This document shows, piece by piece, positions 62,589 to 64,000 of a DNA stretch of 64,000 bases. Source of the stretch: Tetranychus cinnabarinus (lineage: Eukaryota > Arthropoda > Arachnida > Trombidiformes > Tetranychidae). A model generated the notes under the pieces. That model saw only the letters and a list, made by a program, of their open reading frames with translations, was not told the DNA's origin and did not search any database. The position numbers and the translations under genes are program-made. The DNA is taken from assembly GCA_022266195.1 (NCBI GenBank), contig WHVY01000001.1, positions 16,058,001-16,122,000 on the forward strand. The letters run 5' to 3'. The stretch's first letter is position 1; each line of letters begins with the position of its first letter.

Positions 62589-64000
62589 CAGGACACATTA
62601 TGAGAGTTTACTTTTGGCATCATTAAAACTGCAATAACATCTACATCTTGTGAATAATGTTGCTTTCAGGTGAAATTTCACATGACAATCCATAAAATGA
62701 TCAGAATCGCGTTTGTCTGCAAAAAAATGGAAAGTGAAGTGTTTATTCAATCAGTATTAATACACATTACTAATGCTACTATTGTTGTTGGTGTTGTGAT
62801 GATGATGAAGTGATGAACTGCATATTAAATTGTTATTGCACAGTTTGTTTAAAGGTTTAATGATAAAGATTTTTAAACACCAAAAAAGCTTTGTACATTT
62901 ATTTTTAGCGTTTAAAACGTTCAAGATGGAAAGTAGACAATTAAGTTGTTGAACAGATTGCTGTTTGTTGAGTGTAAAGCTTTCTCGCCAAGTTAAATAA
63001 ACTGATAGCTAAATCATTATTACCAGCACCAGCAAAATATAAAATAATAACATTAATAACAATAATTTTCACCTTATCCGTTAGATTGATATTATAAACT
63101 TATATAATAAGATCTAATGATAAGTATGAAAATAGTGAAATAACAGCTTTCTTGGATGTCTTTAGATTAAATAATCATTATTATTATTGTTTACCTTTTT
63201 TTCTGGCTTTTTTCTTCTTCATTTTCTACCTGTTTGTTATTATTATCACTGACAATTTCATGTTATTTGAGTATCTGAAGGAAGGGTCAGTAGGATTTTA
63301 AATGGCGAACCAGGCAGAGAAGAAGAAAAGGTTATTCTTATTCATGAAATTCAAGCAAGAATAAAAAAAAGTCTCTTTTCGTCCTACATTGAAGTTTCTT
63401 TTTTCCTCTTTATCCTTGATTATTTTCAATTGTTACTGGCCATTAATGATCCCTTACCATCCAATGAATTAAATTAGGTTGACTTGTTTAAGATAATGGT
63501 AAGAAAGATGACGATGTTGATAATGATGGCAGTCTGGTTGGGCGTCCAGATGACATTGATTAGTTAGACCAAAGAGCCTGTTGATGCGTAACTCAACAAT
63601 CAATGCCAAGTTTTTCCTACCAACTTCATCAACTTTCATGCACTGAACAACAAAAATGTGAGAAAACAATACAAAAAAAATAGCTTAAGAATACAAGATT
63701 TACAGAGATTGGATTAATCTTTTATTATAAAACTTACTTGATCATGAATCATAACCGTCAGACGATCACAAAAATGAAATCCAACGTGGTTGAATGGTTA
63801 AAGGAAGCTTCCATAAATTGACTATAATAGGTTCTAAATGGCGAGCCACAAATTGAGTATTTTTTTATCAAATCAACTGAAAAAACCATATTATTTAGTT
63901 GTCAAAAATAATAATGCATAGCACAAGAATAAAAATACCAACAGCAATAGTAAAATCTACAGCAATAGCCTTTATAACAAGCTAAACTTAGAGCTTTTTT

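Larger units (their letters stand above)
60650..64000. other. Region with weak small frames, no gene supported
   Basis: AT-rich. Minus-strand frames at 61154-61408 (ATG at 61408, 84 codons), 60941-61153 (TTG start, hydrophobic stretch then four Cys in PACYVGHGSYNCYRNDYSLG), 61655-61858 (ATG, 67 codons, one membrane-like segment) and 62424-62588 (ATG followed by a good GTAAGT donor) could be pieces of a minus-strand gene, but no consistent splicing between them or family match was found. Confidence 0.35.

Overview
This is a stretch of AT-rich nuclear genome from an animal, very probably an arthropod and plausibly a mite or other chelicerate. Genes are split by GT-AG introns as short as about 70 bases. 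Products are animal-specific or general eukaryotic (SLC6 GABA transporter, ephexin-type RhoGEF, SARAF, MOB2), and one gene resembles the arthropod MH2 proteins Expansion/Rebuf. Species identity is inference. Nothing is prokaryotic: no operons, ribosome binding sites, CRISPR, rRNA or tRNA gene was seen. Exon models below were assembled by eye by joining reading frames at GT/AG sites with matching phase.

Layout: 1.8-4.45 kb (+) an Expansion/Rebuf-like MH2 gene, convergent with 4.9-6.2 kb (-) SAE1 (SUMO E1 small subunit). 6.39-7.51 kb is a repeat patch: one copy of a dispersed 130 bp repeat, a 278 bp inverted-repeat MITE, and a coding-like frame interrupted by one TAA. 10.0-23.6 kb (-) is an eleven-exon GABA transporter (Gat) with long introns. 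28.5-32.0 kb (-) is Mob2, 33.5-36.2 kb (-) CLINT1/epsinR and 37.8-38.8 kb (-) intronless SARAF. From the divergent side of SARAF starts an SDR16C-like membrane dehydrogenase (39.8-41.2 kb, +); the space between holds an imperfect 64 bp inverted repeat. 42.05-44.6 kb (+) is U2SURP/SR140, convergent with a very large ephexin RhoGEF (45.3-53.7 kb, -). The last 10 kb has no gene I can support, only a second copy of the dispersed repeat and a few weak small frames.

The genes do not form a pathway. Gat and ephexin have neural roles in known animals, Mob2 acts with NDR kinases, CLINT1 in clathrin transport, SARAF in store-operated calcium entry, SAE1 in SUMO conjugation and U2SURP in splicing. I found no new multi-gene system. 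The most unusual items are the interrupted frame at 6.9-7.5 kb, the shortened U2SURP, the 1,500-residue serine-rich leader of the ephexin, the tandem-repeat tail of SARAF, the MITE and the paired dispersed repeat.
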